64,000 nucleotides of DNA from Bombardia bombarda. Lineage: Eukaryota; Ascomycota; Sordariomycetes; Sordariales; Lasiosphaeriaceae. Shown piece by piece: positions 47,671-58,905 of this stretch (positions are counted from its first letter, which is position 1; every line of letters begins with the position of its first letter). The position numbers were made by a program, and so were the translations under genes. The notes under the pieces are model-generated. The model saw only the letters and a program-made list of their open reading frames with translations. It did not search any database and had not been told where the DNA came from. The DNA lies in assembly GCA_030512295.1 (NCBI GenBank), contig JAULSR010000004.1, positions 2,976,001 to 3,040,000 on the forward strand. Direction: 5' to 3'.

Positions 47671-49008
47671 TCAGCTCAATCTCGCAGCATTGAGAAGCAG
47701 CTCCATGTAGGCAACCCCGTTCTCCACCATGTTCTTGCCATGGGCCTCCACCGTCGGATAGAAGCCACACTCGGCATCCTCGTTCCACTCGCCAAATTCG
47801 ACACCAAAGCCGTAAATCTTCTTTTTGCTCGGATCCAGCATAGCCTTCATGTACCCATGGTCCGCGCTGCATCCCGAGCTGGGGTACAGATGCGGCGCCT
47901 GCAGCGCAGGGTAAAACCGTCCGGTGGAATCTGACATGCCCCCGGCAATCCTCGCAGCTGTCAGCGACAGGATGTCCCAGTCCTTTTGGTCCAGATACTC
48001 CTTGTATGCCGTCCCCTTGGAGGGCTCATCGGGCACAACGCCGCGTTTACCGTCGTAGGCCATGTTGCCAAAGTTCTGCGTGGGATCGCGCGCCTGGTTC
48101 GAGTCGTGGCACCATCCGTAGAGCACAAGAGTGGCCGGCGAGTGCTGGTCCATGAACCAGCCGAGGTTGGGGAACCGGTCCATGGTCCAGTCGACATTCT
48201 TGGTCTCTGGCTCTGACAGCGGGCCCGTCCCATAGAAGGTCTCGGTGGATGCGTTGGTTGACGCTGCCTCGATGCCTGGGGCGAGGTACTTGGTGAAGTT
48301 CCAGACAGGCGCAAAGTTGCGGTTGAGGTCGATGCCGATGGAGTGCGGGTCGCCAGAGATGGCACTCGCCGGGTTGCGGTTCTTGCGCCAGCACGAGTTG
48401 GTTGTCTGGTCAAAGGCGACTCCGTCAGGGTTGACCAGCGGAAGGACAACAATGCCCATGCCGAGTGCTGTCTGCACATCCTTGTAAGTGTACGACACTC
48501 CGCCATAGTTGAGACCCTTCTTCTCGCGGTTGGCCCACAGGAGGTCGGAAATAAAATAGATGAGATGGTCAGGCCCGCCGCGCTCACGGGCGTGGATGCC
48601 GGTCTCGAGGAGCACGCGATAGCCATTGTTGGATTTTCCGGTGCCGCCAACCTTGGCCCCGAACATGGTGCGGTTCTCGAACGTCTTGTAGGGGGTCTCG
48701 AAGTATCCGACACGAAACTCCTTTTCCAGGCCCTTGATGGCTGATTTGATCTCGTTGGTGTTCAGGACGCTGTTAAAGGTACCCAGCACGGTTGCCGCCT
48801 GACTGCCGATGCCTCGAGGCGCCTTGTCGCCATTCTGGAAGCGATCGCCCGTGGCCACAGGAATAGTGCCGACGTTGCCATCTGTCTGCCGGCGGTTGAT
48901 GCCCTTGGTGAGGTCAACGATATGTCCACCTCTGATTTCATCACGAGTCAGACAAGCCTGCACCGGAACGAGCAGCGGGATAAGGAATGAGAGGAAGGCA
49001 GTCTTCAT
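47671..49008 (-). CDS. Secreted M14 zinc carboxypeptidase
   Basis: Single exon, 445 residues. I use the ATG at 49008, which starts a good signal peptide (MKTAFLSFLIPLLVPVQA); no ATG-initiated extension improves it. The catalytic set is complete: zinc ligands His139 and Glu142 (TGIHARERGG) and His289 (DQHSPATL), substrate-binding Asn229/Arg230 in IDLNRNF, an Arg in CWRKNRNP (208/211), and general-base Glu404 in GFGVEFGEWN. The S1' loop has HDSN (301-304). A short propeptide (about 20-110) is likely. It would remove C-terminal residues from peptides outside the cell. The HARE motif is followed by RGG instead of the usual W-I. Lies in tandem upstream of the S10 gene, 1.2 kb away. Confidence 0.93.
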   Translation of the reverse strand: MKTAFLSFLIPLLVPVQACLTRDEIRGGHIVDLTKGINRRQTDGNVGTIPVATGDRFQNGDKAPRGIGSQAATVLGTFNSVLNTNEIKSAIKGLEKEFRVGYFETPYKTFENRTMFGAKVGGTGKSNNGYRVLLETGIHARERGGPDHLIYFISDLLWANREKKGLNYGGVSYTYKDVQTALGMGIVVLPLVNPDGVAFDQTTNSCWRKNRNPASAISGDPHSIGIDLNRNFAPVWNFTKYLAPGIEAASTNASTETFYGTGPLSEPETKNVDWTMDRFPNLGWFMDQHSPATLVLYGWCHDSNQARDPTQNFGNMAYDGKRGVVPDEPSKGTAYKEYLDQKDWDILSLTAARIAGGMSDSTGRFYPALQAPHLYPSSGCSADHGYMKAMLDPSKKKIYGFGVEFGEWNEDAECGFYPTVEAHGKNMVENGVAYMELLLNAARLS

Positions 49009-50691
49009 GATGAGCTGCGGGGAAGCGTAAATGTCGACGACAACAGGACAGAAGTACGAGCACTGTTTTAGAGTCCACAATAATGGGATGCACTCATGTT
49101 ATACATTGGTGTACAGAACATACGACGTACAAGAAATTGAAGCCGGGCAGGACTTTATCCCTTGGCCACCGTCTGGTGGCCTATCACGCCAAGATAATGG
49201 TGAGATACTGGTACTTGGTCATCGTACGGCAGATACTGAGGAATGCTCTTAATTTTGGTACTATGCGGTTGAGACGGTAACATTTCAGTTATCATGCTCC
49301 ACTCAAACCCCGTGTTCGGCAAGCGTCCATGCTGTTCCACGGCGTTGGCATTTATCCGCGGCTGAATGCTACGATGCGCTGACCTATGTACTATGTGAAA
49401 TTGGTACAATGTACAGTGGAATGTAAAAATCGTAAGTGGCGTTTGGTGATCCTTCAGACAACACGCTCCTGATAGATGAGCAATCCGTGTCAGAGCATCA
49501 TTTCTTTGTCAAGATGAAGTATTGGCAAGGTGAATAGGCAGGCACTAGGAGGTTATATGTATCAGAACTAACGGGCAGGCAAACAATCACCAAATGGTCA
49601 TGTGGGATGTTGGTGTGCGATACAGTGCACCACCACTTCTGAGGTTGCGGGTTTAATTCCTTGCGGCGGGCATCCATCATAGCAGTTTCACGCATTACTT
49701 AGGGGTCGACAGAAATGCGCCCACTATCCCGGTCGTATTCGATTATATGGATGTCAGCGGGCTTCGGGGGCGTTGTGAGGGTTTGGGGGTTCAAATGACC
49801 ATCCTTTTTTTTTCTTCTTCTCTTTAAAAAAAAAGAAAGATATAGATATGTTATCTGTCTAGCCAAGGCCAAAATGGTCTACCTATGTAAGCACTAACCT
49901 TTCCACGGCTACATAAGTTATACGGTTAAAAGCTCTCTTTTATATTGTCTATAGTATGAGGGGGGACATAACTGGCATTTTGTTGATTAAAATATTTTAC
50001 ATCACATATGACCTATAATATGACATGAGATATATGACACATCTTATCTCGCGACCAGTATATGTGTATCTAGTGAAAAAGGAGTGGGCTTTGCTGGGGA
50101 GATCTATTGGCAAGTCGTAACCGACAAGTAAGTTTCCCAATACCGGCAAATCGCGGAAAGCTGATAATGAACACACTTCCTCTAAGGCAGACAAAGAGTC
50201 CACAAAGTACAAAGGAATGGTAATTGTGCCAGAGAGCATGTAGTCCAGTCGCATTAGATACCAAGTCGATGGACGAGCTTACACACCAACAGGGCGAGGG
50301 ACCAAGAACATGAAGAATAACTCCGAATCTATCATAAATGGATTACGCAGCAACGCTACTTCGCCTATTTCAATATTCTAATAATGTGTCCCATCCTGAT
50401 TATCCGCCATATATCTACGGTGATTGAATGAAAACTTCCATGTTGTATAAGGAGTCCAATTTTCCATGCCAGAGGTTATTTCTTGTTACACCCCAACCTC
50501 TTTTCCATTCCGCTTGATGCATTCCAAATTCGACTAGTTTAATGCTGATGCCCAAAATCACTTCTCTCCTCCATTGTGGTCGTTTAGTGACGCCAGTTCG
50601 AACCCCGTAGGTGCCGTGGTCAGGTATGGGTGGCGTTTTGTCGTGATCATGTCTTTGAAACACATCGCATCCTCTACCCGCCCCATCTAGC
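49009..50691. other. Intergenic, about 1.7 kb, AT-rich
   Basis: M14 promoter at the left; the rest has stops in all frames. Box-B-like sequences occur at 49650-49660 and near 50597-50607, possibly tRNA remnants, but no complete tRNA can be folded. No gene called. Confidence 0.5.
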
Positions 50692-53241
50692 TTATTGCAG
50701 TCCCACCCCCCTGTGCACCAAGCCCGATCCACCCTCACCTCCCTCCTCCACCTCCGTCATCTTCAAGGCCTCATGCACGTCTTCTACGAAATGGTTTTCT
50801 CCGCCAACAAGGTTGACAATGCCGCTCCTTTTCAGAAGCGTCCAGACACTCTGGTTATCCTCCGGGCTTGGTCCACGACTGAAGAATATGCGCACCCCCC
50901 TGTCTCGATAACTGCTGATGATCTCCTCCAGCACCTGCGTGCCACTGCCGTCCAGCGATGTAACCCCATGGATATCAAAGATGATATTCCTATTGCTATC
51001 CTCCCTTCTCAGCCTGGGTAGCGCCGGATGTGCTTGACTTGTGCCGTAGAGCTCCAGCCTTCGTAGTCTGGTTTTCAGCTCTCCCGTGTTGGCAAACGTC
51101 AAGGGCTCAGGGATCTTGACGATCAGACACCCTTCGACAAATTCTAGGCGCTCTGGTCTTGCCTCTGCGTTCTCGAACCGGTTGGTGCCAGGAATGCGGC
51201 CGAGGATCTGGATGCGGGGGCGGGTCGCGTGGCGGATGACTTGGAGAAGTGATAGGCCAACGCCAATTGCCATGCCGAGGGAAAGGGAGAAGAAGATGGT
51301 AGAAAGAAGGATGGTTATCATGAGGCCGAGCTCTTGCCAGGCGTGGATGCGGAGGAAGAAGGAGATATCGTGAGGGCATTCCTCGATGAGGGACCAGGCG
51401 ACGACGCTGATCAGGGAGGATAGAACGGGTTTCTATCGATGTTAGGAAAGACGATACATCATCAGGGGGTGGGTCGGGGATCATCTGATGATGATGGGAG
51501 TTATGGTACTTACAGGAAGATAGTACATGTATGGCAACAAAAACGTGATGCAAAGCAATGTCAGCCCACTCAACAATATCGAGCTCATGGGGCTCTTTCC
51601 GCCCGTCTGCTTGTTGACTTTGCTCCTCCCGTAGCCGCCAAACGCCGGTAAGCTCATGAAGCATGATCCGACCAGGTTCGCCACTCCAAGCGCAACCAGC
51701 TCTCTGTTGGGGCTCAGCTGAATGCCCGCAAACGCCTCATTCCCACCCAGACTTTTTGCAGCGACAGACGATTCGAAGAAGCCCAAAAGGGCAATCAGGA
51801 ACGATGTGCCCATAGCCTCGCGGATATGAGGCATGTGCGACATGCGGAACGGCCAGCGAAATGTAAATGTGTGCCCACTTGCGGCCTCAATCTTGCCCAG
51901 CACCGCGACACCTGCCTTGTCCCATTGGAACCAATAACACAGGAAGGCCGAGAGTACAACTACCAGGAAACGATCTGGGATGTAGGCGACGCCGGGATAG
52001 AGCGGCTGCATTCGGCGCTTGACCTCACGACAAACCATAATGACAACAAAGCTTGTGGCGGCGAGCAAGAATGTCAGAGTGTGTACCTTGTCAAGGTTGC
52101 CGAAGATGAAGTACAGCTTTTCAACGCTGCTGCCGTGGCCGACGCCAGGCGCGTGCTCGGCCAGATGGCTCAAGCCAAGTTCCGGGATCAACTGGTCAAC
52201 TGCAATGACTGCGCCAATAGCGCTGATGAATCCTCTGAGGAATGGGCGCGAGAGCACGCTGTCCAGAAAGCCCAGGCGAGCGAACCCAGCAATGAAGACA
52301 ATGGCGCCAGCCATACCGGCGATGATGCCACATATCTGGGCGTGCAGGACGGCGTCGTCATCCTCACCCAGGCCGCGATCGACACTCGACTTGATGACGG
52401 TGCCGACGAGCAGCGACCCGGCCGCTTCGGGACCGACAATCATGGCGGGGCAGCTACCGAGCATGGCATAGACCAGCGGGTTGAAGACGAACGAGTAGAG
52501 GCCGTTGATGGGCGGGACGTGGGCCAGGTTGTCGGCCAGCGACAGGGCCATGGGCACGTACATGCCTGCCACGGTCAGGGCGGCGACGAAATCGCCCTTG
52601 AAGTAGGACCAGCTGTACTCGCGCGCCCAGACCATGACGGGCAGGTAGTAGGACAGATACATGACGGTGGTGTCCTTGATGCCGTGGCGCTCGGCGAGGA
52701 CAGATGAGGTGCTCATCTTTTTGCTCCTCATGCGCGAGGCCAGCTTGTTCTTCCAGCTCTTGCTTCGATGCTTGTTGGTGCTGCTGTGCGACGTGGACTC
52801 GGCACCGTCCATGCTGTGAGGTGCGGAGGAGGAGGTCTCGGAGGAGGAGGCATCGTCGGCGTGGTCACGGTACGAGGTTCCAAACGTGTAGCTGCCCGAG
52901 GGGCTGGCAGGGCGGGGCGAGAAGGTGCCGTGGTTGCAGGGCCCGTCGTGTACGTGTTCGCGGAGGTCGAGAGTCTGCAGCAGGGCGGTGGATTCGGAGG
53001 GCGGAATGGCATCGTCGACTGGTGGGGAGGTCGGAGACAGTGGCGGACTGTCGCGTCGCCCAGAAGCAGCAGCGGCTGCACTGGAGGGCTCGTACGATGA
53101 GGAAGGCGAGATGGTGAAGCTCTGTCGGAGATTGCTGGGGTTGGCGGGGGCGTGGCCGCGGATCGTGCCTGTTGTGTTTGCGCGAGCCGAAGGGGTCAGG
53201 CGAGACGAGCTGCTGGAGCCCGAGCTGGAAGGGCTGGGCAT
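50692..53241 (-). CDS. SulP/SLC26 anion transporter with STAS domain
   Basis: Exons 53241-51514 and 51432-50692, 81 bp intron (GTAAGT/GATAG), 822 residues. The ATG at 53241 is the first in frame, with G at -3. Residues 1-190 form a Ser/Pro-rich cytosolic extension; the SulP core begins near DTTVMYLSYYLPVM (about 190) and holds 10-14 TM segments with GMYVPMALSLADNLAHVPPINGLY and GPEAAGSLLVGTVI, RPFLRGFISAIGAVIAVDQ and PNRELVALGVANLVGS. The STAS domain (about 670-803) contains IIFDIHGVTSLDGSG. The family carries sulfate or other anions, usually with H+. The long N-terminus recalls fungal intracellular members (Vsb1-like) more than plasma-membrane sulfate permeases, but no cyclic-nucleotide domain is present. 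Substrate and membrane are uncertain. Confidence 0.92.
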
Positions 53242-53963
53242 GGCGCGTCGAGGACTGCTATCAATCAGGGAGTGGGAGACTGTAAGAAAACCATCGGAGA
53301 GCGAGATTGCTCGCCCAGTGCTGGATTCAATCTGCGACCCTTTCAATCCGTTCTATACCCTGTCCATGTCTTGGTTAATTAGAAGGAAAAAATATGGGCA
53401 GTACGTGCCGCAAGTCTTGGAATTTGATGCTCGATGGATCGAATTGACCTCTGAGGAGGAAGGGCGTTCTTGGCGGCCGAATGGAGGATCGGGTCGACCC
53501 GCTTGAACGGAAAACACAACGTGACCTGAAAGCCAAGGCAGCCTTGACCGCAGAGGCCGCAGACAAACGTCAGCATGGCGGCTTGCACGCTGGGTTAGGT
53601 GGAGTCTTGGAGAGTGGCAGCCCACTGAACGATACCCCGCACCGCGTGAGGGGAAGCAGTGGGGCGGGCAGCCAGGCTCCTAGGCTCGGGAGACCTAAAT
53701 CAGATGGATGCCCTGCGAAGGACTGGGGTTAGGGCTACTTCGACTCCTCAAGGTTGCTCACCAACGTTACCCTACCAAAGCCACTACCCAGGAGCCTGGG
53801 TAACCTAGTACACTAGGTAGTGTATCGTAGGATAAATGAAACCTTAAAAGTCCCTTTGTTGACTCCTGGTGCAAGTCATGTTTACATCCTAGCCGCCAAG
53901 TGACATAATGTTGCATTTAACATTGATACAACCCCGTAAAAGAGGTTTGCTTCGTATTTCTTT
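53242..53963. promoter_or_regulatory. Intergenic, SulP promoter and upstream membrane-protein 3' end
   Basis: About 720 bp between two tandem minus-strand genes. Holds the SulP leader and promoter. No gene is visible. Confidence 0.45.
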
Positions 53964-55980
53964 CTATGGTAAAAAAGGGATAAATTTGTTAACTCCGATG
54001 TACACCTGTGCAGGCTGCGACCGCATGGCGACAAAGTTCTCGACATAGAAGAATATGCGGCAAAGACAGTAAAGGGCTGCCCCAATTCCAAACAAAACGA
54101 CTTGTCGGAGTTTCATTTCCATGTCGGGATCACCATCCTCGCTGATATTCCTCAACCTCTGGAGACGCCTACTGATCCTGAGAGCCAACCTTCGATACCA
54201 GGGAACTTGAACTCGATCCGTGCCACCGCTTTGCAACACTTCCTCGTCATTATGCGCTCCCTCACCGATCTCAGGAAAACCGGTGTAAGTACGAGAAGCT
54301 CTTGACTCCTTGACGTTCAACATGCTGTACATAACATAACCAGCAACGTAAGAGGCAAATGCAGTATGGTAGACGCTGCATAAACGCCAAAGAAACTGCT
54401 CTGTCTCCGTAGCGAAGTAGAAGTTCCACGGCGCCAAAAAGGCAACACAGCAGCCTACGGGCACCAAAAACCCAGGCCATTGAATACTATGAAAGGTTTC
54501 GGGGAAGGCAGTTGATGGGAATCGGTCCCAGGGTCGCGTCTTTATTTTCCTCCCGGCAAGGGGGATATTCAGTCTCTTCAGGATTTCAACATAGTAAGAC
54601 CAGTGAGTCGTGATGGCCATTTGGCGACGGGAGATAAAGTCGAGAGGGGTTCGAAACCAGGTATTAGGTAGATGGGGGTGAGTCTGTATGAGGCACTATC
54701 AGCGCTGTCTCCATAAATATGTACTCATGGTATTTCAAATAGGTATCTAGGTAGGTAGGAAAGGAGTTATTCTTAGGACATGGACATACCCTCTGCCGCG
54801 CCGAGGCTCGGATTTCTGCGATCGTCTTCCCCCCCTTGGTACTGATCTTTGTAGGAGTGGAGATGGTCGGTTTATAATACCAGAATACCGAAGTGATTAT
54901 CATGGTGAAGGAAAAGGAGAGGGCGGTCACTTCGAAGGTTGTCAAAGGTAGACCCAGCCTAACTCTTTGCATTTCTGCAACCACAAACCAAACCACTTGC
55001 CAAAGGGTAATGAGCCTGCCAGTCACACTGAAGTTAGCACCCAGGCATCCAAGTTGAGCATGATCACTACAACCGAGTGACCGCACGAGAACAATGCAGC
55101 CATGATGGCTAAACTGAGAGGCAAGGTTATCAGGGACGAGGGAACGTACTTGGCTAATCCATCTGTCTTATTTCTTTGATCGATATCCTCCTTTGTTATC
55201 TCCGGATACTCCACATGACCGTGTGCAATGAGGTAGTGCAGCTGCTGCGCGTTGATGGGAAACGCTGGCTGGTCGGGACTCGTGAGCATAAAGCCGCCCA
55301 TGTCTGCAAAGAAGCCGTGACGCAAGGTCCATTGTTTGTCGTTCCATTGTGGGTTTTCGTTGTGAAGTTCGCGGAAAAGCTTAGAGTCAAAGATAAAGGT
55401 TAGTCTGGTATTGTAATGGAGTGGAGGGTACTAGGACTGATAAACGTACTGTGATACTATTTCGAGCGCTCGAAAGCTGGTTAAGAGCGAGAGCAAATAA
55501 ATACTCAGGGCCAATAAAGCCCATAAAAGCGAGGTTCAGCTTATCTAGTAGTTGGTGGTACCACTTATCACTCAGAGATGGGGCATTTGGGAATGTGGAA
55601 ACCCAGCAGCAAAGGACAATTGTGATGCAGCAGGTCCAGAGGATGTCGATGGTGCCACGATCGTTGTCGGATGCTTTCCATCCATAGATAATGGGGTCTG
55701 AGGAGTTGAGGCTTGCCATCAGAGAAGAAGCAGAGAATTGGATCAAAAAATCCCAGTATTTCCTGGGGAGGGGTTCTTCAAGCTCAGTGTAAAGAGACTC
55801 GAACACAGAGCCTGAAGAACCGGAGGTTGGCGGGGAACTGATCTCTTTACGTACCAGAAGGTGTCCATGGCTCTTAAAACGCGGCGACCGCTGTCTTTGG
55901 AGAGGTCGCGAGGCTCCCAAATACTGTCTCAACTCGTTGCACAGCAAGTATCTGCGAAGCGCCGGGGGCGTTTCGAGCAT
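53964..55980 (-). CDS. Polytopic membrane protein of an uncharacterised Pezizomycotina family
   Basis: Exons 55980-55450, 55379-55150, 55015-54790 and 54683-53964 (introns 70, 134 and 106 bp), 568 residues. Blocks recognisable from other moulds: DKWYHQLLDKLNLAFMGFIGPEYLFALALNQ split over two TM segments, WTLRHGFFADMGGF, WQVVWFVVAEMQRVRLGLP, TALSFSFTMIITSVFWYYKP, and THPHLPNTWFRTPLDFISRR, each bridging introns in phase. About 8 hydrophobic segments are spread along the chain, the last (VLFGIGAALYCLCRIFFYVENFVAM) near the C-terminus. No catalytic motif is known for this family; function is unknown to me. The first exon start (MLETPPALRRYL) is less certain than the rest, since the N-terminus varies in the family. 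Confidence 0.82.
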
Positions 55981-57652
55981 GTCAATATAGCCAATTCACG
56001 CGGAAGAGGGTGCATGTTATCGGGTATCCTGACGAATCAGCGCTCTTGTGTGGTGTGGCAGCCTCAAGTTGCATGCGTGGGTTCTGTATTATGGCCTATA
56101 TTAGGTGCGATTTTTCGAGGAGGTGTCGCGACAGGCAGGCAGGAAATGCTGAAGTGCGTCGTGCATTGTGTCTACCATTGAATGTGTCCAATGCTGGCGT
56201 GGCGCGCCAAAACAGCCCTGAAAAGTGAGGGAGGGGGACGTTGTTGGCGTCCAGTACCATCATTTTTCGAACTTTGAACCCATCCCCATTGGTACCTAGG
56301 GAAGTAATTGCTAGGTATTGAATATCTGATATACAACTTCTAAGATGTCTGCCTGCAACATTACTTGTGTCCAGAGGTGGCCAAGGTAGGCTGAAATGAG
56401 ATATCAGACAGGGGTAACAGAATGTGCTGTGAAGACCTGACTCAGGTACCTAAGTAGAAATATACCTACCAGGCACATGTACCATCTCACGGGGCTGTCA
56501 GCTTTCCCGCTCATCGGCGGAGAGCGGCCACCAGCCCGACAGCTGCCTCGCGGGCCCCTACTCGTGGACAGTGGTGATCTTCCACAGCCCGGTGGATAAG
56601 TTGGGTACAGGTTTGTCACCGTATTTGCATCATTCTCCAATATCCAATATCCAAGTTCAGGCCGCAACTCTCTGTGGAACTTGATATGCTTCTTCATATT
56701 TTCTCGCAATATGCTTTCGGCCTTCCACTTCTCGGGTCTGTCGTTAATAATAATCATATGGCGAGTAATATGTTCAATTAGGATCATGAGTCTACCCCTT
56801 TTACACCTAACTTAGGGTAGGTACGTTGATGGCTTCTGTTCAGTGCCGAAACCCCAAGCTAACAAATTCTCATAGAAATCTTGGGGCAATATTAGTCTCA
56901 GTGCAGCACGGTAGAGCCCATCCAATTTGTTCCTGACAAATACCACGCAAAGCAAGTGTTACACCTATCTTCGACGGAGTAATGGACCAACGCTCGCCGC
57001 TGGCATTGGCATCAGGATTAGGAGCAAAGCGCTAAGCTCTGTAACGTATTCCTAAACAGTACGGATACTGCAGTCTGCGGTACGTTTGGTAGTCTGAGTA
57101 CTCCCAGGTAGGGGTGCCGAATGTCTCCCCCATTGGATCAATTGTGGGCAAATAGACGAATTTTCCACGCAACACTGCGGCGCCCGTGATTCGGGGAGCG
57201 TATGACATAGTGTATGTATAGTGCGCGATTTGTGCATCCCATCATAGGATTCATTCGTCTGTTGGTTGTCGTATTATCTGCGTTTCCGAAGCACTTTTAT
57301 TTCATTATCAGCTTTGGTTTCTTCATACTCTATTTCTTTACCAATTGGTCGCGACAGGTGCGTAAGTTGTTTATTTAAGGTATATATAAGGCGCCGTACC
57401 CGTCTAACATTTCTCACAGTGGCCGCGCTTCTACATCCAACTGTGCTTCCCGATAGGCGAACAGATGTCGGGTATGCCCGCGTCGGTGAGAAGCACAGAC
57501 CCATAGACCATAGTTGGCCCCACTCGCAACATACACTATCGTGATCCTGGCTGGTGTGACGGGCTGAACCTTGGGTGCACTTTGTGATAATTGTGGTTGC
57601 ACGCCGGAACTAACTATCCGGGTGCCCAAGCCAGGGTTTTATCCCTGGGAAA

Positions 57653-57688
57653 GCTGACTAAGGTGCTGACTAAGATGCTGACTAAGGG
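57653..57688. repeat. Three copies of a 12-mer (GCTGACTAAGRK)
   Basis: GCTGACTAAGGT, GCTGACTAAGAT and GCTGACTAAGGG lie in tandem. Confidence 0.9.
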
Positions 57689-57690
57689 AC

Positions 57691-57773
57691 TGTCACGTGC
57701 TAGTGCCTTGGCGCCAAGGCGCTAGTACCCCACGAACTTATTCCACGCCTAGGAGCGGGCTAGGCCCGTGACA
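57691..57773. repeat. 83 bp inverted-end element with central palindrome (LTR-like ends)
   Basis: Begins TGTCACGTGCTAG and ends CTAGGCCCGTGACA, inverted copies of each other apart from one indel/mismatch. The 26 bp near-palindrome 57700-57725 (core GCCTTGGCGCCAAGGC, perfect over 16 bp) lies inside. TG...CA ends recall LTR termini, but the unit is short for an LTR. Confidence 0.55.
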
Positions 57774-58143
57774 GCTGGGCTGGCCCCTGATGAAGTCTCC
57801 TGCCCCCGGCTTCTCGTACGATTTTGTCACCAGTGTGCAGTCGATAACTGAGTTGACAAAATTCTCCAAATCCCCAAAGCGCATATATTGTGATGTGAAG
57901 TTTTGACATGGCCCTCGAACTAGTTTATCAGAATTTAATTCGGGCTTAGATTGGGTGTGCAGCTAATGGTTGAAAGTAACATTGGTATTATGCAGCTCGC
58001 CTTTTTCGTTGCGAGGGGTTGGCTAAAGGGAGGTACCTAGGTGGCCCAGCATGCCGTCGAGGAAATTACATGACGGTTATCTGACCCGTCTCCCCATTGG
58101 GTGCTGTTGCACGGAAGGGCAGTGGTTAGCTATGGGAAACGAG

Positions 58144-58519
58144 TATTCGGTTATGACGATTCTTTTATTCGGTTGTTCCCTACGTGGCGCACCAGCTTCC
58201 CTCCCCCCTAAATACACAATTAGTGCGCCAACCAGCTACACTATATTGCATTACTATGATCTTTTCGCCGGGGGTTCGGGGGGCGGCGCGAGGTTAGGGT
58301 TAGTGATTAGGGGCTAGGTGTTGGTGGTTAGGATACGGGTTAAGTTGTCCGGGTTTGGGGGTGGCCAAACTCTTTATTAGAAGTCTGTTTTTGATCATTG
58401 GTAGGCGAGGTAGGTAGGTAGGTAGGTAGGTAGGTAGGTATGTTGTAGGGCATAAGAGGTGGAAAGAGGTGGTGCGCCACGTAGGGACTACCAAATAAAA
58501 AAAAGGTTATAACCGAATA
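58144..58519. repeat. Inverted-repeat (MITE-like) element
   Basis: Left arm 58144-58194 and right arm 58470-58519 are inverted copies: the inner 18 bp (TGGTGCGCCACGTAGGGA on the right arm) are identical, followed by about 32 bp with a few differences ending in ATAACCGAATA. The 275 bp between them holds the TAGG run and telomere-like sequence. No transposase is present, so it would be a non-autonomous element or a fold-back remnant. Confidence 0.65.
58411..58440. repeat. (TAGG)n microsatellite
   Basis: Seven and a half perfect TAGG units. Confidence 0.95.
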
Positions 58520-58905
58520 AAGGTTGCGTTGGCCATGGAACCCTGTCTCCAGCCTGTGTGGCAAGTCCAGCCCGCCCCTAATGCCCTGGTGTGCGCCGGT
58601 GCACATTTGTTCAATCTCAATTTTTTCTTCGATTTGAAACCTCTCTCTGCTGGTGGTTGCTTGTCATCGACTCGACCATGGGATTGATCCACGGCAACTT
58701 ATTTATGTACCTTAGTGTATGATACTCCACGGCTAGCTCAGGTAACGCGTCCTCCTCCCCCGTTCGCCCTTCGCCGCATGGGAGCCAGTGTTGACGGGGC
58801 CTAGTTGCCCAGATTGTTCAGGACCACAGCGACCCCACCGCCAGCCATCCGCTCCCCTCGTCCGAACCCGACCGATCGAGCCCGACGGCCACCACACAAT
58901 CCCCA

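Larger units (their letters stand above)
55981..58905. other. Gene-poor, repeat-rich interval, 2.9 kb
   Basis: No gene is supported. The right part contains (in order) a 12 bp triple repeat near 57653-57688, palindromes at 57700-57725, TG...CA inverted ends (57691-57773), a 51 bp inverted-repeat pair (58144-58519), telomere-like TTAGGGTTAG at 58294 and a TAGG microsatellite at 58411-58440. One frame at 56404-56787 (minus) has a few plausible residues but no family match. The interval also holds the methyltransferase promoter at its right end. Confidence 0.6.

Noticed and set aside
49588..49672. Possible tRNA (A-box-like TGGTCATGTGG, B-box-like GGTTTAATTCC)
   Set aside because: The acceptor and T stems do not pair and no terminator follows; at best a remnant.
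50570..50640. Possible tRNA around GTTCGAACCCC
   Set aside because: No matching acceptor or D arm at the right spacing.
50692..53346. Longer SulP start at 53346
   Set aside because: That codon is TTG; the first ATG in frame is at 53241 with a good context.
56404..56787. Minus-strand frame of 127 codons
   Set aside because: A few plausible blocks, but no known family, AT-rich flanks and no clear intron; not called as a gene.
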